Shown here: one piece after another, positions 27,030 to 35,807 of the stretch
Numbering within the stretch: position 1 is the stretch's first letter
Layout: every line of letters starts with the position of its first letter
DNA from: Mesobacillus zeae
GTDB lineage: Bacteria; Bacillota; Bacilli; Bacillales; Cytobacillaceae
Direction of reading: 5' to 3'
Length of the DNA stretch: 64,000 bases
NCBI RefSeq assembly: GCF_003570705.1
Contig: NZ_QWVT01000024.1
Coordinates: forward strand, 124,001 to 188,000
Position numbers and translations under genes: made by a program
The notes under the pieces: model-generated
Seen by the model: the letters and a program-made list of their open reading frames with translations, nothing else
Database searches by the model: none
What the model was told of the DNA's origin: nothing

Positions 27030-28154
27030 GTGAACAGCTGGCGAATTTATAGTTTGAAAATAAAAGAGGTGGTGATTGGTATTGAAAACTCTATAGAAAG
27101 CCTCGCGGACAGTTTGTTAAAGACAGCCCTTCAAAAAGGGGCATCGGACCTTCACATTGTCCCGCATCGGGTTGGCGGAATGGTCAAACTTCGTATTGGC
27201 CATCATCTCTATCCTGACTTCCCCCTTGAAAAGAACGTTTTTGAACGCCTGCTTGCCCATTTTAAGTTCACAGCCTCAATGGACATAAGTGACAGAAGGC
27301 GTCCACAAAGCGGGGCGTATTCGATCCAGTACAAAGACAGCACCGTCGGCCTCAGAATTTCGACTCTCCCCGCAAACAAAAGTGAAAGCATGGTTATCCG
27401 CCTCCTCTACCAACAGCACGAAATCCCTTACTATCAATTATCTTTATTCCCTGACGTGTCAGACAAACTTGTTTCCCTCCTCGATCATGCCCATGGCTTA
27501 GTTGTGTTTACAGGTCCAACTGGAAGCGGCAAATCGACCACCCTTTATTCCCTTCTGTCAGAAACCACACGCATCACAGGCAGAAATGTAATTACCCTAG
27601 AGGATCCCATTGAAAAACAAAGCGATACAGCGATTCAGGTCCAGGTGAACGAGAAGGCTGGAATCAGCTATGCTTCGGGTTTAAAAGCCATCCTCCGGCA
27701 TGACCCGGATATTATCATGATAGGAGAAATCAGGGACGCCGAGACAGCCAACACTGCAGTCCGCGCAGCGTTGACAGGGCACCTCGTTTTTACGACCATG
27801 CATACGCGGAATGCAAAAGGAGCTATTTACAGGCTGCTTGAATTTGGTATCTCCTTGCAGGAAATTCAACAGACCCTCATTGCTGTAACGGCACAGCGTC
27901 TTGTTGAGCTCGTCTGTCCATACTGCGGGGATTCTTGTTCACCTTTATGTCATAGCATGGGAAGGGCAAAGAGGGGGAGTGTGTTTGAAATACTTTCAGG
28001 TAGAGGCATAGAGCGTGCCATTCTCGAGGCGAAGGGGGAGGGAAAGCCCTATGCCTTCAAGACATTGAGGGACTTCATCATCAAAGGGATTGCTTTAGGC
28101 TTTATCAAAGAAGAAGAGTATAGAAGGTGGGTATTCGATGAGATGGAGGGATAA
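27030..28154 (+). CDS. comGA: Competence traffic ATPase ComGA
   Basis: Cytoplasmic secretion-type ATPase that drives assembly of the competence pseudopilus for DNA uptake. Walker A GPTGSGKSTT, the Asp box EDPIE, Walker B DIIMIGEIRDAETA and the His box TTMHTRNAKGA are all present. A two-cysteine pair VCPYCGDSC follows near residue 295. The start is uncertain. GTG 27030 has a GGGGAG site four bases away, but homology to B. subtilis ComGA begins near codon 19, so ATT at 27081 downstream of AGAGGTGGT may be the true start. It heads the comG operon and overlaps comGB. Confidence 0.92.
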   Translation: MNSWRIYSLKIKEVVIGIENSIESLADSLLKTALQKGASDLHIVPHRVGGMVKLRIGHHLYPDFPLEKNVFERLLAHFKFTASMDISDRRRPQSGAYSIQYKDSTVGLRISTLPANKSESMVIRLLYQQHEIPYYQLSLFPDVSDKLVSLLDHAHGLVVFTGPTGSGKSTTLYSLLSETTRITGRNVITLEDPIEKQSDTAIQVQVNEKAGISYASGLKAILRHDPDIIMIGEIRDAETANTAVRAALTGHLVFTTMHTRNAKGAIYRLLEFGISLQEIQQTLIAVTAQRLVELVCPYCGDSCSPLCHSMGRAKRGSVFEILSGRGIERAILEAKGEGKPYAFKTLRDFIIKGIALGFIKEEEYRRWVFDEMEG

Positions 28155-29172
28155 GTGGACCGTACAGGAACAGGCAAGGTTTTTAAAAAGAACGGGTGAA
28201 CTTCTCTCAAGAGGATACCCTCTTGCCGAAGCGGTCCATTCTTTATCGTTTTATATGGAACCAGTCAGGAAAAAAGATATCCAAAAATGCCTAGCGGATT
28301 TGCGGGAAGGGCATCCTTTCTTTCGAACGCTGGAGGATTTGGGATTCAAACGGGAGCTCGTGAGCTATGTTTATTTTGCCGAACAGCATGGAGGCCTTGC
28401 GGAAGCAGTCATGGATGGGAGCGATATGGTCCTTAAGCGCCAGAACGATTACCGGAAGCTGCAACAGCTCGCAGCATATCCATTGTTTTTGGCTTTCCTT
28501 ACAGGTGTGCTTTTCTATTTTGTTCATCATACATTGCTTCCGCAGTTCACCACGCTTTACGACAGCATGAATGTGAAGCAGGGATGGTATGCAAGCTTTA
28601 TCTATTTTGCAGGAGAGTATTTTCCTGTAGCAGTTTATATCTTTTTGTTTATCGCCCTTTCAGGTTTTATCTATTTTCAGTACATCTTCGGGCGGTTGCC
28701 AGTTATTCAGCAGAGGGAGAAGCTGATCAGGCTTCCAGTGGCAGGAGGACTTCTGAAACTCCTGTACACGCAGTCGTTTTCCACTCACTTAAGTTTTTTA
28801 TTTTCGGGTGGGCTTTCTGTGTATGAGGTGTTGAATATATTTGAAAATAACCTAGGTGAACCATTTTCAATGGAAATTGGTTCAAGCATGAAGAAAAGTT
28901 TGGCTGATGGTCATGAGCTTTATCAGGCGGTTGCAGCATTTCCTTTTTTCGAGGAAGAGTTCTACAGGGTGGTCAAGCATGGGCAGGATAATGGGAAGCT
29001 AGGCCAGGAATTGTATTTTTACAGCAGATTTTGCCTTGCCGAGATTGAGGGACGGGCAGAAAAGGGATTAAGAATTATCCAGCCAGTATTGTATAGTTTG
29101 ATTGGGCTCTTGATCATTTCACTGTATCTTGCCATCTTGCTTCCAATGTTCCAGCTTATCCAAGGAATATAA
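28138..29172 (+). CDS. comGB: Competence pseudopilus inner-membrane platform protein ComGB
   Basis: Type II secretion/PilC-like platform protein with two GspF-type repeats and three membrane helices (about residues 120-142, 167-190 and 315-340). The pattern SRGYPLAEAVHSLSFY followed by EHGG-like EQHGGLAEAV, repeated later as SGGLSVYEVL and HGQDNGKLGQEL, is that of the family. At 344 aa it is normal. It overlaps comGA by 17 bp, with an AAGGTGGG site inside comGA. Confidence 0.93.
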   Translation: MRWRDKWTVQEQARFLKRTGELLSRGYPLAEAVHSLSFYMEPVRKKDIQKCLADLREGHPFFRTLEDLGFKRELVSYVYFAEQHGGLAEAVMDGSDMVLKRQNDYRKLQQLAAYPLFLAFLTGVLFYFVHHTLLPQFTTLYDSMNVKQGWYASFIYFAGEYFPVAVYIFLFIALSGFIYFQYIFGRLPVIQQREKLIRLPVAGGLLKLLYTQSFSTHLSFLFSGGLSVYEVLNIFENNLGEPFSMEIGSSMKKSLADGHELYQAVAAFPFFEEEFYRVVKHGQDNGKLGQELYFYSRFCLAEIEGRAEKGLRIIQPVLYSLIGLLIISLYLAILLPMFQLIQGI

Positions 29173-29194
29173 TAATTCAGAAAGGAATGATTCG

Positions 29195-29506
29195 ATGAAA
29201 AAAGAGCAGGGGTTCACACTGATTGAAATGATGATTGTCCTCCTGGTGATTTCGGTTCTGCTGATCATCACTGTGCCGAATATCACGAAGCATAACTCTA
29301 ATATCAACACAAAAGGCTGTCAGGCATATATCAAGATGGTTGAAGCGCAAGTACAGGCATTCCAGATAGATAAAAAGAGGCTGCCTGCTTCTATCGATGA
29401 ACTAAAGACCGAAGGATATTTGCGGGATGGCTCAGCCTCCTGCCCTGGAGGAAACAATATTTCCATTTCGGCGACTGGAGAAGTAACAAGCGAAGGGTCG
29501 CCGTGA
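29195..29506 (+). CDS. comGC: Major competence pseudopilin ComGC
   Basis: Major pilin-like protein. The prepilin processing site is G-F in EQGFTLIEMM, followed by a hydrophobic helix of about 20 residues. ATG 29195 is chosen since AGAAAGGA lies just upstream and gives the short basic leader expected. A cysteine pair (about residues 45 and 85) could form the intramolecular disulfide known in ComGC. It has 103 aa, and its stop overlaps the comGD start. Confidence 0.92.
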   Translation: MKKEQGFTLIEMMIVLLVISVLLIITVPNITKHNSNINTKGCQAYIKMVEAQVQAFQIDKKRLPASIDELKTEGYLRDGSASCPGGNNISISATGEVTSEGSP

Positions 29507-29946
29507 TGAGTGGCCAAAAGAATGGGTTTACCCTTGTTGAGATCTTGATAGTACTATCGATTTTTATTGTCATGTCCTTTGCTTCGCTCATGGTTCTCAA
29601 GCCACAGTTTTTTCTCCTTGAAAAAAACCTCTTTTTTTCCGAGTTAACAACGGACCTTCTCCTTGCCCAGCAATATGCTTTATCCCACCATCAGGAAGTC
29701 ACTGTCAATATTTCACCTTCCTCCCATTCCTACTACATCCGCAAAAGGGGAGAAGAGAATTTTATTATCCGGCGCCAGTATTCGAAAAGTATCAATATCC
29801 GCGAAGGAACCATGCCAAGTTCCTTTCAGTATTTGCCGGATGGCAATACGAATAAATTTGGTTCGTTTTTTGTCTATATTGGTGACAAGGCATATAGGGT
29901 AACTTTCTTGATAGGGAGCGGGCGGTTTTATGTTGTCGAAGCGTAA
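29506..29946 (+). CDS. comGD: Minor competence pseudopilin ComGD
   Basis: Pseudopilin with processing site KNGFTLVEIL and one hydrophobic N-terminal helix. GTG 29503 or ATG 29506 are both possible; AAGGG lies upstream. The globular part is beta-rich as in GspH-like minor pilins. It overlaps the comGC stop and the comGE start. Confidence 0.88.
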   Translation: MSGQKNGFTLVEILIVLSIFIVMSFASLMVLKPQFFLLEKNLFFSELTTDLLLAQQYALSHHQEVTVNISPSSHSYYIRKRGEENFIIRRQYSKSINIREGTMPSSFQYLPDGNTNKFGSFFVYIGDKAYRVTFLIGSGRFYVVEA

Positions 29947-30235
29947 TGGCTTCTTTCTGGCTGAACTTCTTCTGTCTATATCCGCATGGCTCATCGCAGC
30001 TGCATTCCTGCTTCCACTTGCCATGTTCCTGGTTGGCGAGGGCGAACAACTGAGACAGGAGGGAGAAGCTCTCAGGATTGTATATGATGAACTTTCTCGC
30101 CAAAAAGTCAGCATGAATGGGACTGTCTATCATATCAGCATGCTGCAAGGGATAGACGGGAAAAACGGGGAGGTGTGCGTAAGGTTTGATGGCTATCGAA
30201 AAAAAGAGTGTTCAATATGCCGGTTTGTTGAATGA
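29930..30235 (+). CDS. comGE: Minor competence pseudopilin ComGE
   Basis: 101 aa. The prepilin-like signal KRNGFFLAELLLS lacks the usual Thr at +2 but keeps Gly-Phe and the Glu at +5. Assigned by position in the comG series. It overlaps comGD by 17 bp and the comGF start by 47 bp. Confidence 0.8.
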   Translation: MLSKRNGFFLAELLLSISAWLIAAAFLLPLAMFLVGEGEQLRQEGEALRIVYDELSRQKVSMNGTVYHISMLQGIDGKNGEVCVRFDGYRKKECSICRFVE

Positions 30236-30659
30236 AAGGGGTTTTACCCTTGCGGAGATGCTTTTGGCTTTAACTGTGTTTTTTGTCATCATGTCCATGC
30301 TACCAGCAGGGCTGAATACTGTTTTGAAAGATGGGTTCTCAGCCAGAAGGATTCAAGGGTTCGAATGGAAAGTTTTTAACAGCCAGATGAAAAGGGAATT
30401 AAGAGAAGCCGAACTGGTGACGGTCAAAAAAGAAAAATTAATCGTTCAAAAAGGAAGCAATATCATTCTCTATGAAAAATACGGAAACAGCATCAGACGT
30501 CGCGTTAATTACGCGGGACATGAAGTCATGCTCCAAAATGTTTCGCAGATGAAGTTTTCAGCAGCTGAAAATGGAGTCGGGATATACGTCAAGGATGGAT
30601 GGGATAAGGAATATTCTTCAAATGTAAGGTCATTTATCACTCTGGAGGTAAGGGAATGA
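30189..30659 (+). CDS. comGF: Minor competence pseudopilin ComGF
   Basis: 156 aa with processing site ERGFTLAEMLLAL preceded by a longer leader of about 16 residues, typical of ComGF. ATG 30189 follows GTAAGG; TTG 30186 is adjacent. The C-terminal domain is beta-rich. It overlaps the comGG start by ATGA. Confidence 0.85.
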   Translation: MAIEKKSVQYAGLLNERGFTLAEMLLALTVFFVIMSMLPAGLNTVLKDGFSARRIQGFEWKVFNSQMKRELREAELVTVKKEKLIVQKGSNIILYEKYGNSIRRRVNYAGHEVMLQNVSQMKFSAAENGVGIYVKDGWDKEYSSNVRSFITLEVRE

Positions 30660-31033
30660 AAAAAGAAAGTGGATTCACATACCCTATCTCTATTTGTCTC
30701 TTGATGTTTTTCTGTACTTTTTTACTGATTCATACCCAATTGTTCAGGACAGAAACTCTGTTGTCCGCTGAAACAGAGCGAATCTATATACAGGAATATT
30801 ATTTGCTGTCATCAGTCAGGAAAGCTGAACAGCTGTTGTCACAGGGAAAGCTGCCTGTAATGGGCGAATTTCTGTATAGGGAAGGAAGTGTGGAGTACAA
30901 GGTCCAAGCGGTGTCTGCTGCTACTGATTCGGTCAGCTTCACTCTTAAAATGAACGCTGGGGAAGAAACGCAGGCTGTCTCCCATTATGACAAGACAAAG
31001 AAAATGATGGTAAAATGGTACGAAAAACACTAA
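30656..31033 (+). CDS. comGG: Minor competence pseudopilin-like protein ComGG
   Basis: 125 aa, starting MKKESGFTYPISICLLMFF. The Gly-Phe processing-like site and hydrophobic helix are kept, but the Glu at +5 is absent, as is usual for ComGG. It is the last gene of the comG operon, with a GGAGG site inside comGF. Confidence 0.85.
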   Translation: MKKESGFTYPISICLLMFFCTFLLIHTQLFRTETLLSAETERIYIQEYYLLSSVRKAEQLLSQGKLPVMGEFLYREGSVEYKVQAVSAATDSVSFTLKMNAGEETQAVSHYDKTKKMMVKWYEKH

Positions 31034-31049
31034 ACAGGAGATCTAGCGT

Positions 31050-31571
31050 ATGAAGTCAATCTATATGACGGGATTCATGGGCGCAGGGAAATCAACTGTT
31101 TCCCGGCTGCTTGCTGAGGAAATGGGGCTGGCCCATCATGACACAGATGAGGAAATTGTAAATGCGGCCGGTAAAAGCATCAACAGAATTTTTGAAGAAG
31201 ATGGGGAAATTGTATTCCGGAAGCTGGAATCGGAAATTTTGCATGTACTTCCGAAAGAAAATGCGGTAATTGCAACTGGCGGAGGCATCATCGTTTCTGA
31301 AGAGAACAGGATATTTATGCGGAGGAATGGAATCGTCATTTTTCTCTATGCTTCTATCGAGGAGATTCTTGAAAGGCTCAAAGAGGATACTACCCGGCCT
31401 TTGCTGCAGGGGGATAACAAGGAGAAGGCAGCATCGCTCTATGAAATGAGGCTTCCGCTATATCGGGAAACGGCAGACATTTGTGCTGAAACCGGAGGCA
31501 AACAGGCAGAAGAGATTGCATCTGACATCAAACATTGTTTGAAAGGAGCAGGGCTCGGACATACTTGCTAA
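31050..31571 (+). CDS. aroK: Shikimate kinase
   Basis: Phosphorylates shikimate at the 3-hydroxyl, the fifth step to chorismate. Walker A GFMGAGKST is at residues 8-16. The shikimate-binding DTDEE follows, with the conserved FRKLES and ATGGGI motifs. The lid region contains RLKEDTTRPLL. At 173 aa it has the usual length. It starts 17 bp after comGG and may be partly co-transcribed with it. Confidence 0.93.
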   Translation: MKSIYMTGFMGAGKSTVSRLLAEEMGLAHHDTDEEIVNAAGKSINRIFEEDGEIVFRKLESEILHVLPKENAVIATGGGIIVSEENRIFMRRNGIVIFLYASIEEILERLKEDTTRPLLQGDNKEKAASLYEMRLPLYRETADICAETGGKQAEEIASDIKHCLKGAGLGHTC

Positions 31572-31592
31572 GAGAAGAAGGCAGGTGTGGCA

Positions 31593-31772
31593 ATGAAAGC
31601 GAATGACTATGTCAAGTATTTGACTGAAACGGTTGTCAAATATATTGAGCAGCCGAAGGATATCAGGCAGAAAGGCAGGCGTGAGAGACTGGATGCCAGG
31701 CCATCTATGCTGTACAGATGGTTTGGACCAGCTCCGTACCTGATCAAGGATATGTTAAAGAAAAAGCGATAA
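31593..31772 (+). CDS. yqzE: YqzE family protein
   Basis: A 59-aa basic protein beginning MKANDYVKYLTE and containing LYRWFGPAPYLIK, which match the YqzE family found after comGG in bacilli. ATG 31593 is preferred over GTG 31587 by spacing to AGG. Function is unknown. Confidence 0.85.
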   Translation: MKANDYVKYLTETVVKYIEQPKDIRQKGRRERLDARPSMLYRWFGPAPYLIKDMLKKKR

Positions 31773-31778
31773 CCAATG

Positions 31779-31812
31779 GGCCCTGCTGCATCATATAGCA
31801 GGGCCTTATTTA
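31779..31812. terminator. Hairpin between convergent yqzE and yqhG
   Basis: A perfect 9-bp GC-rich stem (31779-31787 with 31797-31805) with a nine-base loop, then TTATTTAAATT. It separates the comG-side transcript from yqhG. Confidence 0.75.
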
Positions 31813-32601
31813 AATTGCTGTGCCGGTCAGGTAGAACAATCCCCCATTAATAACTGAAATATTGATTTTAGGTTCATATTGCTCTTTTAAAGCAGTTTTT
31901 TCAGTTTCAAGGCTTTCGGGCATTTCTTCATTTCCTTCATAAAAGTGATCAAGCAGGTCGAGGTCCTCTTGCCAGCGTTTTCTTGCATCCTCTGCCCAAG
32001 AATGGTCTTCTTTCCTAATCCCTTCTTTTAGCAAGTTCTGGATTCTAGCCAAACCGCTTTTGGGCAAAATGAGCGGTGATAAAGTAAACGAGTAATCAGG
32101 GATTTTTGGCGTCAAATTCATTTCCACTAGTCGCTCATGGAAGTCGGATACCATTCGTCCGTTGATTAGCTGAAGTCCGATTGACTGATACACATCCCTT
32201 TTCCTGTCGCACTGGTAGCTGATTTTCAGGTTAACGCAAAGCCATGGTAGCAATGGGGTCTGCTGGCCAGCGGGCGTGCCGTTATTTTCATAGAGGCGCA
32301 CATAGCCGGCTAGTTTCTTTGCTGATGTAAATAGCTGATGCAAACGCGGTGAGCCAAAATGAATGAATTCTCCTTTTTCATCAGGAAAAGCCTCCCTATC
32401 CGTAAGAAAGGTGAGTTTCATTGGATTTGGGATTCCGCCGGTCTTTTCAAGATAATGCCAGTAAAAGGGGCGGTTCGTTAGTTCTCTGTCTAGTTCCTCG
32501 GTTAGTTGGACAGTCAGTTTTCCAGGAAGGCTTTCCTCGAAATCACATCCATTTGACGAAAAATACCTTATCAGAAAATCATGGATTTCCGGTTGCTGCA
32601 C
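31810..32601 (-). CDS. yqhG: YqhG family protein
   Basis: A 263-aa soluble protein conserved beside the SNF2 helicase gene in bacilli. It has no catalytic motif I recognise; the central region has FIHFGSPRLHQLF and RLYEN. The start is GTG at 32601 with GAGGGGAG upstream, inside the end of yqhH, so the two are translationally coupled and probably act together. Confidence 0.85.
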   Translation of the reverse strand: MQQPEIHDFLIRYFSSNGCDFEESLPGKLTVQLTEELDRELTNRPFYWHYLEKTGGIPNPMKLTFLTDREAFPDEKGEFIHFGSPRLHQLFTSAKKLAGYVRLYENNGTPAGQQTPLLPWLCVNLKISYQCDRKRDVYQSIGLQLINGRMVSDFHERLVEMNLTPKIPDYSFTLSPLILPKSGLARIQNLLKEGIRKEDHSWAEDARKRWQEDLDLLDHFYEGNEEMPESLETEKTALKEQYEPKINISVINGGLFYLTGTAI

Positions 32602-34267
32602 GAGGCTCCCCTCCTTTCATATCTTCCGCGAATTTCACCATTGCCGATAAATTGTCCAATTTGATTTTCATTTCGCCCTCGGACCCAGACTGGCTAAAAA
32701 TATCAGCAAGGTGTTCTTCTACGCTGCCAAGTTCCAACCTTGTCAAAATATCGTCCAATTCACCAATTACTTTCTCAAATAAGTCTATCTTCTCGTATAA
32801 CAGTTTTAATACATGCTCTTCTACCGTATTTTTTATGGCAAAGTTATAAATCTCCACGTCTTTTTTCTGACCTAGGCGGTGAATCCTACCAATCCGCTGT
32901 TCAAGGCGCATAGGATTCCAAGGAAGGTCGAAATTTATGATACTGCTGCAGAATTGAAGGTTGATACCTTCTCCCCCAGCTTCTGTTGCAATGAGCACCT
33001 GGGCTTTTTTCTCAAACAACTCTTTCATCCAGTCTTTCTTGCCTCTCTTAAAACCGCCTCTAAAAGGCACAGACGTAATTCCGTGCTGCCTTAAAAACCA
33101 CTGCAAGTATAGCTGCGTCGCCCTGTATTCTGTAAAAATGATCACTTTATCATTGATTTTCCTGATTAATTCAAGCGCCTTTTCTGCCTTGGAGTTGGTG
33201 CTGATTCTCTCAATTTTTCTGATGAGATCTCCAATCAAGTCCTCATAAGCCTGGCTCTTTGTTTCCTGACGTTCGAGCATATTCCTTAATGTGAAATAAA
33301 CAGCTTCCCGACTGCTGCATGCTTCTCGTTGTAGCGTGATGAGTGAAAATTGGCTTGAGGTTAAACCTCCTGCTTCATGCCGCATGGAAGATATGGCATC
33401 ATACAGTTCTCTTTCCTCTGTTGTAAAGGTTATCGGAATTGTTTCAACATGCCGTTTTGTCCATTCAATTCCCGTATCTCCCCGCCGGTTCCTGATCATC
33501 ACCTTATTGACAAGATCGCGGAGATGATCATCATCATGGACAGAACGGGCTGCTTTTTTGTATTTTTCAAAAAACGCAGATTCGCTCCCAAGATGTCCTG
33601 GCTTCAATAGGGAGACGAGATTAAAAATCTCTTCAATTCTGTTCTGAATAGGTGTTGCTGTAAGCAGGAGGCAGAACTTCTTTTTTAGGCTTTGGACAAA
33701 TTCGTAGTTTTTGGTTTTGTTGTTTTTAAGCTTATGAGCTTCATCGATAATGACAAGATCATAATCTTGTTTATAAATGATATCCCGGTGCGGATTCCGC
33801 TTGGCCGTGTCAATCGAAGATACAACGACATCGCACTGCTCCCAAACATAGCTTTTTCTCTGGGCGGCTGCCGGAATATAAAATTTGCTGTTCAATTCTG
33901 CGGCCCACTGCGAAACGAGGGAAGCAGGAACGAGAATAAGGGCTTTTTTGACAAGGCCCCTAATCATGTATTCCTTGAGGATCAATCCGGCCTCAATCGT
34001 CTTTCCGAGTCCTACTTCATCGGCAAGGATTGCTTTGCCATTCATATGTTCAACGACTCTTTTGGCTACTTCAAGCTGGTGGGGAAGAGGGGTTAGCTGC
34101 GGAAGCCGCCCTGGTGCCTGCAAACCTTCAAAGTCAGGGATGAGTGTTTGCTTTTCTGCCTCCACCGCAAGCTTGAACAAGTCCCAGTTTGCCCATGGCC
34201 CATCGTTGGAAACCCTGTCGGCCAGCCCGTCCTGCCAGGAGGAATCAAAGTGAATCTGTGCCGTCAT
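32579..34267 (-). CDS. yqhH: SNF2-family DNA/RNA helicase-like ATPase
   Basis: A superfamily 2 ATPase of the SNF2/RapA type. Helicase motifs run in order: Q-like PLPHQLEVA, motif I DEVGLGKTIEAG, motif II IIDEAHKLKN, motif III LLLTATPIQN, then the C-terminal lobe with FTEYRATQ, ATEAGGEGINLQF and QRIGRIHRLGQ. At 562 aa it is compact, without large accessory domains. Such enzymes remodel protein-nucleic acid complexes; the bacterial target is not known. It is divergent from the gcv operon. Confidence 0.92.
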   Translation of the reverse strand: MTAQIHFDSSWQDGLADRVSNDGPWANWDLFKLAVEAEKQTLIPDFEGLQAPGRLPQLTPLPHQLEVAKRVVEHMNGKAILADEVGLGKTIEAGLILKEYMIRGLVKKALILVPASLVSQWAAELNSKFYIPAAAQRKSYVWEQCDVVVSSIDTAKRNPHRDIIYKQDYDLVIIDEAHKLKNNKTKNYEFVQSLKKKFCLLLTATPIQNRIEEIFNLVSLLKPGHLGSESAFFEKYKKAARSVHDDDHLRDLVNKVMIRNRRGDTGIEWTKRHVETIPITFTTEERELYDAISSMRHEAGGLTSSQFSLITLQREACSSREAVYFTLRNMLERQETKSQAYEDLIGDLIRKIERISTNSKAEKALELIRKINDKVIIFTEYRATQLYLQWFLRQHGITSVPFRGGFKRGKKDWMKELFEKKAQVLIATEAGGEGINLQFCSSIINFDLPWNPMRLEQRIGRIHRLGQKKDVEIYNFAIKNTVEEHVLKLLYEKIDLFEKVIGELDDILTRLELGSVEEHLADIFSQSGSEGEMKIKLDNLSAMVKFAEDMKGGEPRAATGNP

Positions 34268-34373
34268 TTAGTACACCCTTCCAAATAGAAAATATATTGC
34301 CCAAAAACACGGTTTAATGATAGGATATAGATAGCTTAGAATGTTTAGAAATTTTTCACATTATGCTGAATGA

Positions 34374-34391
34374 CTAAGCAATATTGCTTAG
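34374..34391. promoter_or_regulatory. Perfect 18-bp palindrome upstream of the gcv riboswitch
   Basis: An exact inverted repeat (9 + 9 bp, no spacer) centred between positions 34382 and 34383, in the yqhH/gcvT divergent region and about 40 bp before the riboswitch. It has the form of a dimeric repressor site; no regulator is identified. Confidence 0.4.
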
Positions 34392-34429
34392 CATGCCCAG
34401 TGATGAAAAGAATAATGCGGATGATGGCA

Positions 34430-34602
34430 AGGGGAGAGACTACATTTTGTAGCGCCGAAGGAGCAAGCAGGGATGTGAATCTCTCAGGCAAAAGTACTCT
34501 TGCAGGACGCGGCTCTGGAGAGAGCTTCCATGTTACGGAAGCCACCAAAGGGGAAAGCCTTTTTACAAAGGTAAAACTTTCAGGTGCAAGGACAGAGACC
34601 CA
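34430..34602 (+). promoter_or_regulatory. Tandem glycine riboswitch
   Basis: Two consecutive glycine aptamers. The first has GGGGAGAGAC (34431-34440), GCGCCGAAGGAGCAA and TCTCTCAGGCAAAAG, then GGACGCGGCTCTGGAGAGAGC. The second has GCCACCAAAGGGGAAAGC, AAACTTTCAGGTGCAAGGACAGAGACC. These conserved blocks are diagnostic. With the hairpin at 34589-34636 it forms the usual on-switch that lets gcvT-gcvPA-gcvPB be expressed when glycine is high. An ORF of 106 codons across this stretch is not a gene. Confidence 0.95.
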
Positions 34603-34636
34603 CTCAGTTTTGAAGGGGGTCTTCTGTCCTTTTTTA
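34589..34636 (+). terminator. Glycine riboswitch expression-platform terminator
   Basis: The 3' strand of the second aptamer (34589-34601) pairs with 34615-34630 in a GC-rich stem followed by six T residues. Pairing is mutually exclusive with aptamer closure, as in a transcriptional on-switch. Confidence 0.85.
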
Positions 34637-34682
34637 TGCCTTCGGGACAGGCAGCATCAAAAAAGCAAAGGGGGATACATAG

Positions 34683-35789
34683 ATGAGTGAACTAAAGCGT
34701 ACACCGCTGTTCGAAATTTACAGCGAGTATGGCGGGAAAACGATTGACTTTGGAGGATGGGAGCTTCCGGTGCAATTCTCCGGCATAAAAGAAGAACACG
34801 GTGCCGTCCGGACGAAAGCAGGGCTGTTTGATGTATCGCATATGGGTGAATTTGAGGTAACAGGAACAGGAGCTTTGGACTATCTGCAAAAAATGATGAC
34901 AAATGACGTATCGCGCCTTAAAGAAGGGGGAGCTCAATATACCGCCATGTGCTATGAAAATGGCGGAACGGTAGATGACCTCCTCATCTATAAGCTTAGG
35001 GAAAACCATTACCTGCTGGTTGTGAATGCATCCAATATAGAGAAAGATTTTGAATGGATGAATTCCCGCCTTACAGAAAATGTCGAACTCAAGAATCTGT
35101 CCGGTGATATGGCTCAGCTTGCACTTCAGGGGCCTGCTTCTGAAAAAGTGCTTCAAAAGCTTGCGAGAGATACGGACATTAGTACAATCGGTTTCTTCAA
35201 GTTCATTGATGGCCTTGATCTGAATGGGAAGAAAGCGTTGGTGTCGAGGACGGGATATACAGGAGAAGATGGTTTTGAAATTTATTGCCGTCCCCAGGAT
35301 GCAGAATCCCTTTGGAAGGAAATTCTGGAGGCTGGCAGCGAAGAAGGTGTGATTCCATGCGGCTTGGGAGCAAGGGATACACTCCGATTCGAAGCAAATC
35401 TTGCTCTCTATGGGCAGGAACTCTCAGCGGACATCAGCCCGCTTGAGGCTGGAATCGGTTTTGCTGTCAAACTTGCAAAAGAGGATGACTTTATTGGAAA
35501 GCAGGCTCTCAGTCAGCAGAAAGAAAACGGGGTTCCCCGGAAGTTGACGGGAATTGAAATGATTGACCGCGGCATTCCGCGCCATGGCTATCCAGTTTAT
35601 AAAGAAGGAAAGCAAATTGGCAAAGTGACAACAGGAACCCAGTCGCCAACCCTGAAAAAAAATATTGGGCTTGTTTTGCTGCAGAGCGAGTTTGCTTCAC
35701 AGGGAACAGAAGTGGAAGTTGAAATCCGCGGCAAACGCCTGAAGGCTGTTACAGTTCCAACACCATTTTATAAACGGGAAAAGCAATAA
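34683..35789 (+). CDS. gcvT: Glycine cleavage system T protein (aminomethyltransferase)
   Basis: Transfers the methylene unit from the lipoyl arm of GcvH to tetrahydrofolate, releasing ammonia. Characteristic blocks are [25 protein letters not shown], the folate-site region [12 protein letters not shown] and [10 protein letters not shown]. At 368 aa it has the family length. The ATG at 34683 follows GGGGGATACATAG. It is the first gene of the glycine-riboswitch-controlled gcv operon. Confidence 0.96.
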   Translation: MSELKRTPLFEIYSEYGGKTIDFGGWELPVQFSGIKEEHGAVRTKAGLFDVSHMGEFEVTGTGALDYLQKMMTNDVSRLKEGGAQYTAMCYENGGTVDDLLIYKLRENHYLLVVNASNIEKDFEWMNSRLTENVELKNLSGDMAQLALQGPASEKVLQKLARDTDISTIGFFKFIDGLDLNGKKALVSRTGYTGEDGFEIYCRPQDAESLWKEILEAGSEEGVIPCGLGARDTLRFEANLALYGQELSADISPLEAGIGFAVKLAKEDDFIGKQALSQQKENGVPRKLTGIEMIDRGIPRHGYPVYKEGKQIGKVTTGTQSPTLKKNIGLVLLQSEFASQGTEVEVEIRGKRLKAVTVPTPFYKREKQ

Positions 35790-35807
35790 TAGGAGAGAGA
35801 GGGAAAA

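Noticed and set aside
34370-34690. 106-codon plus-strand ORF
   Set aside because: Covers the tandem glycine riboswitch and its terminator; the RNA motifs explain the sequence.
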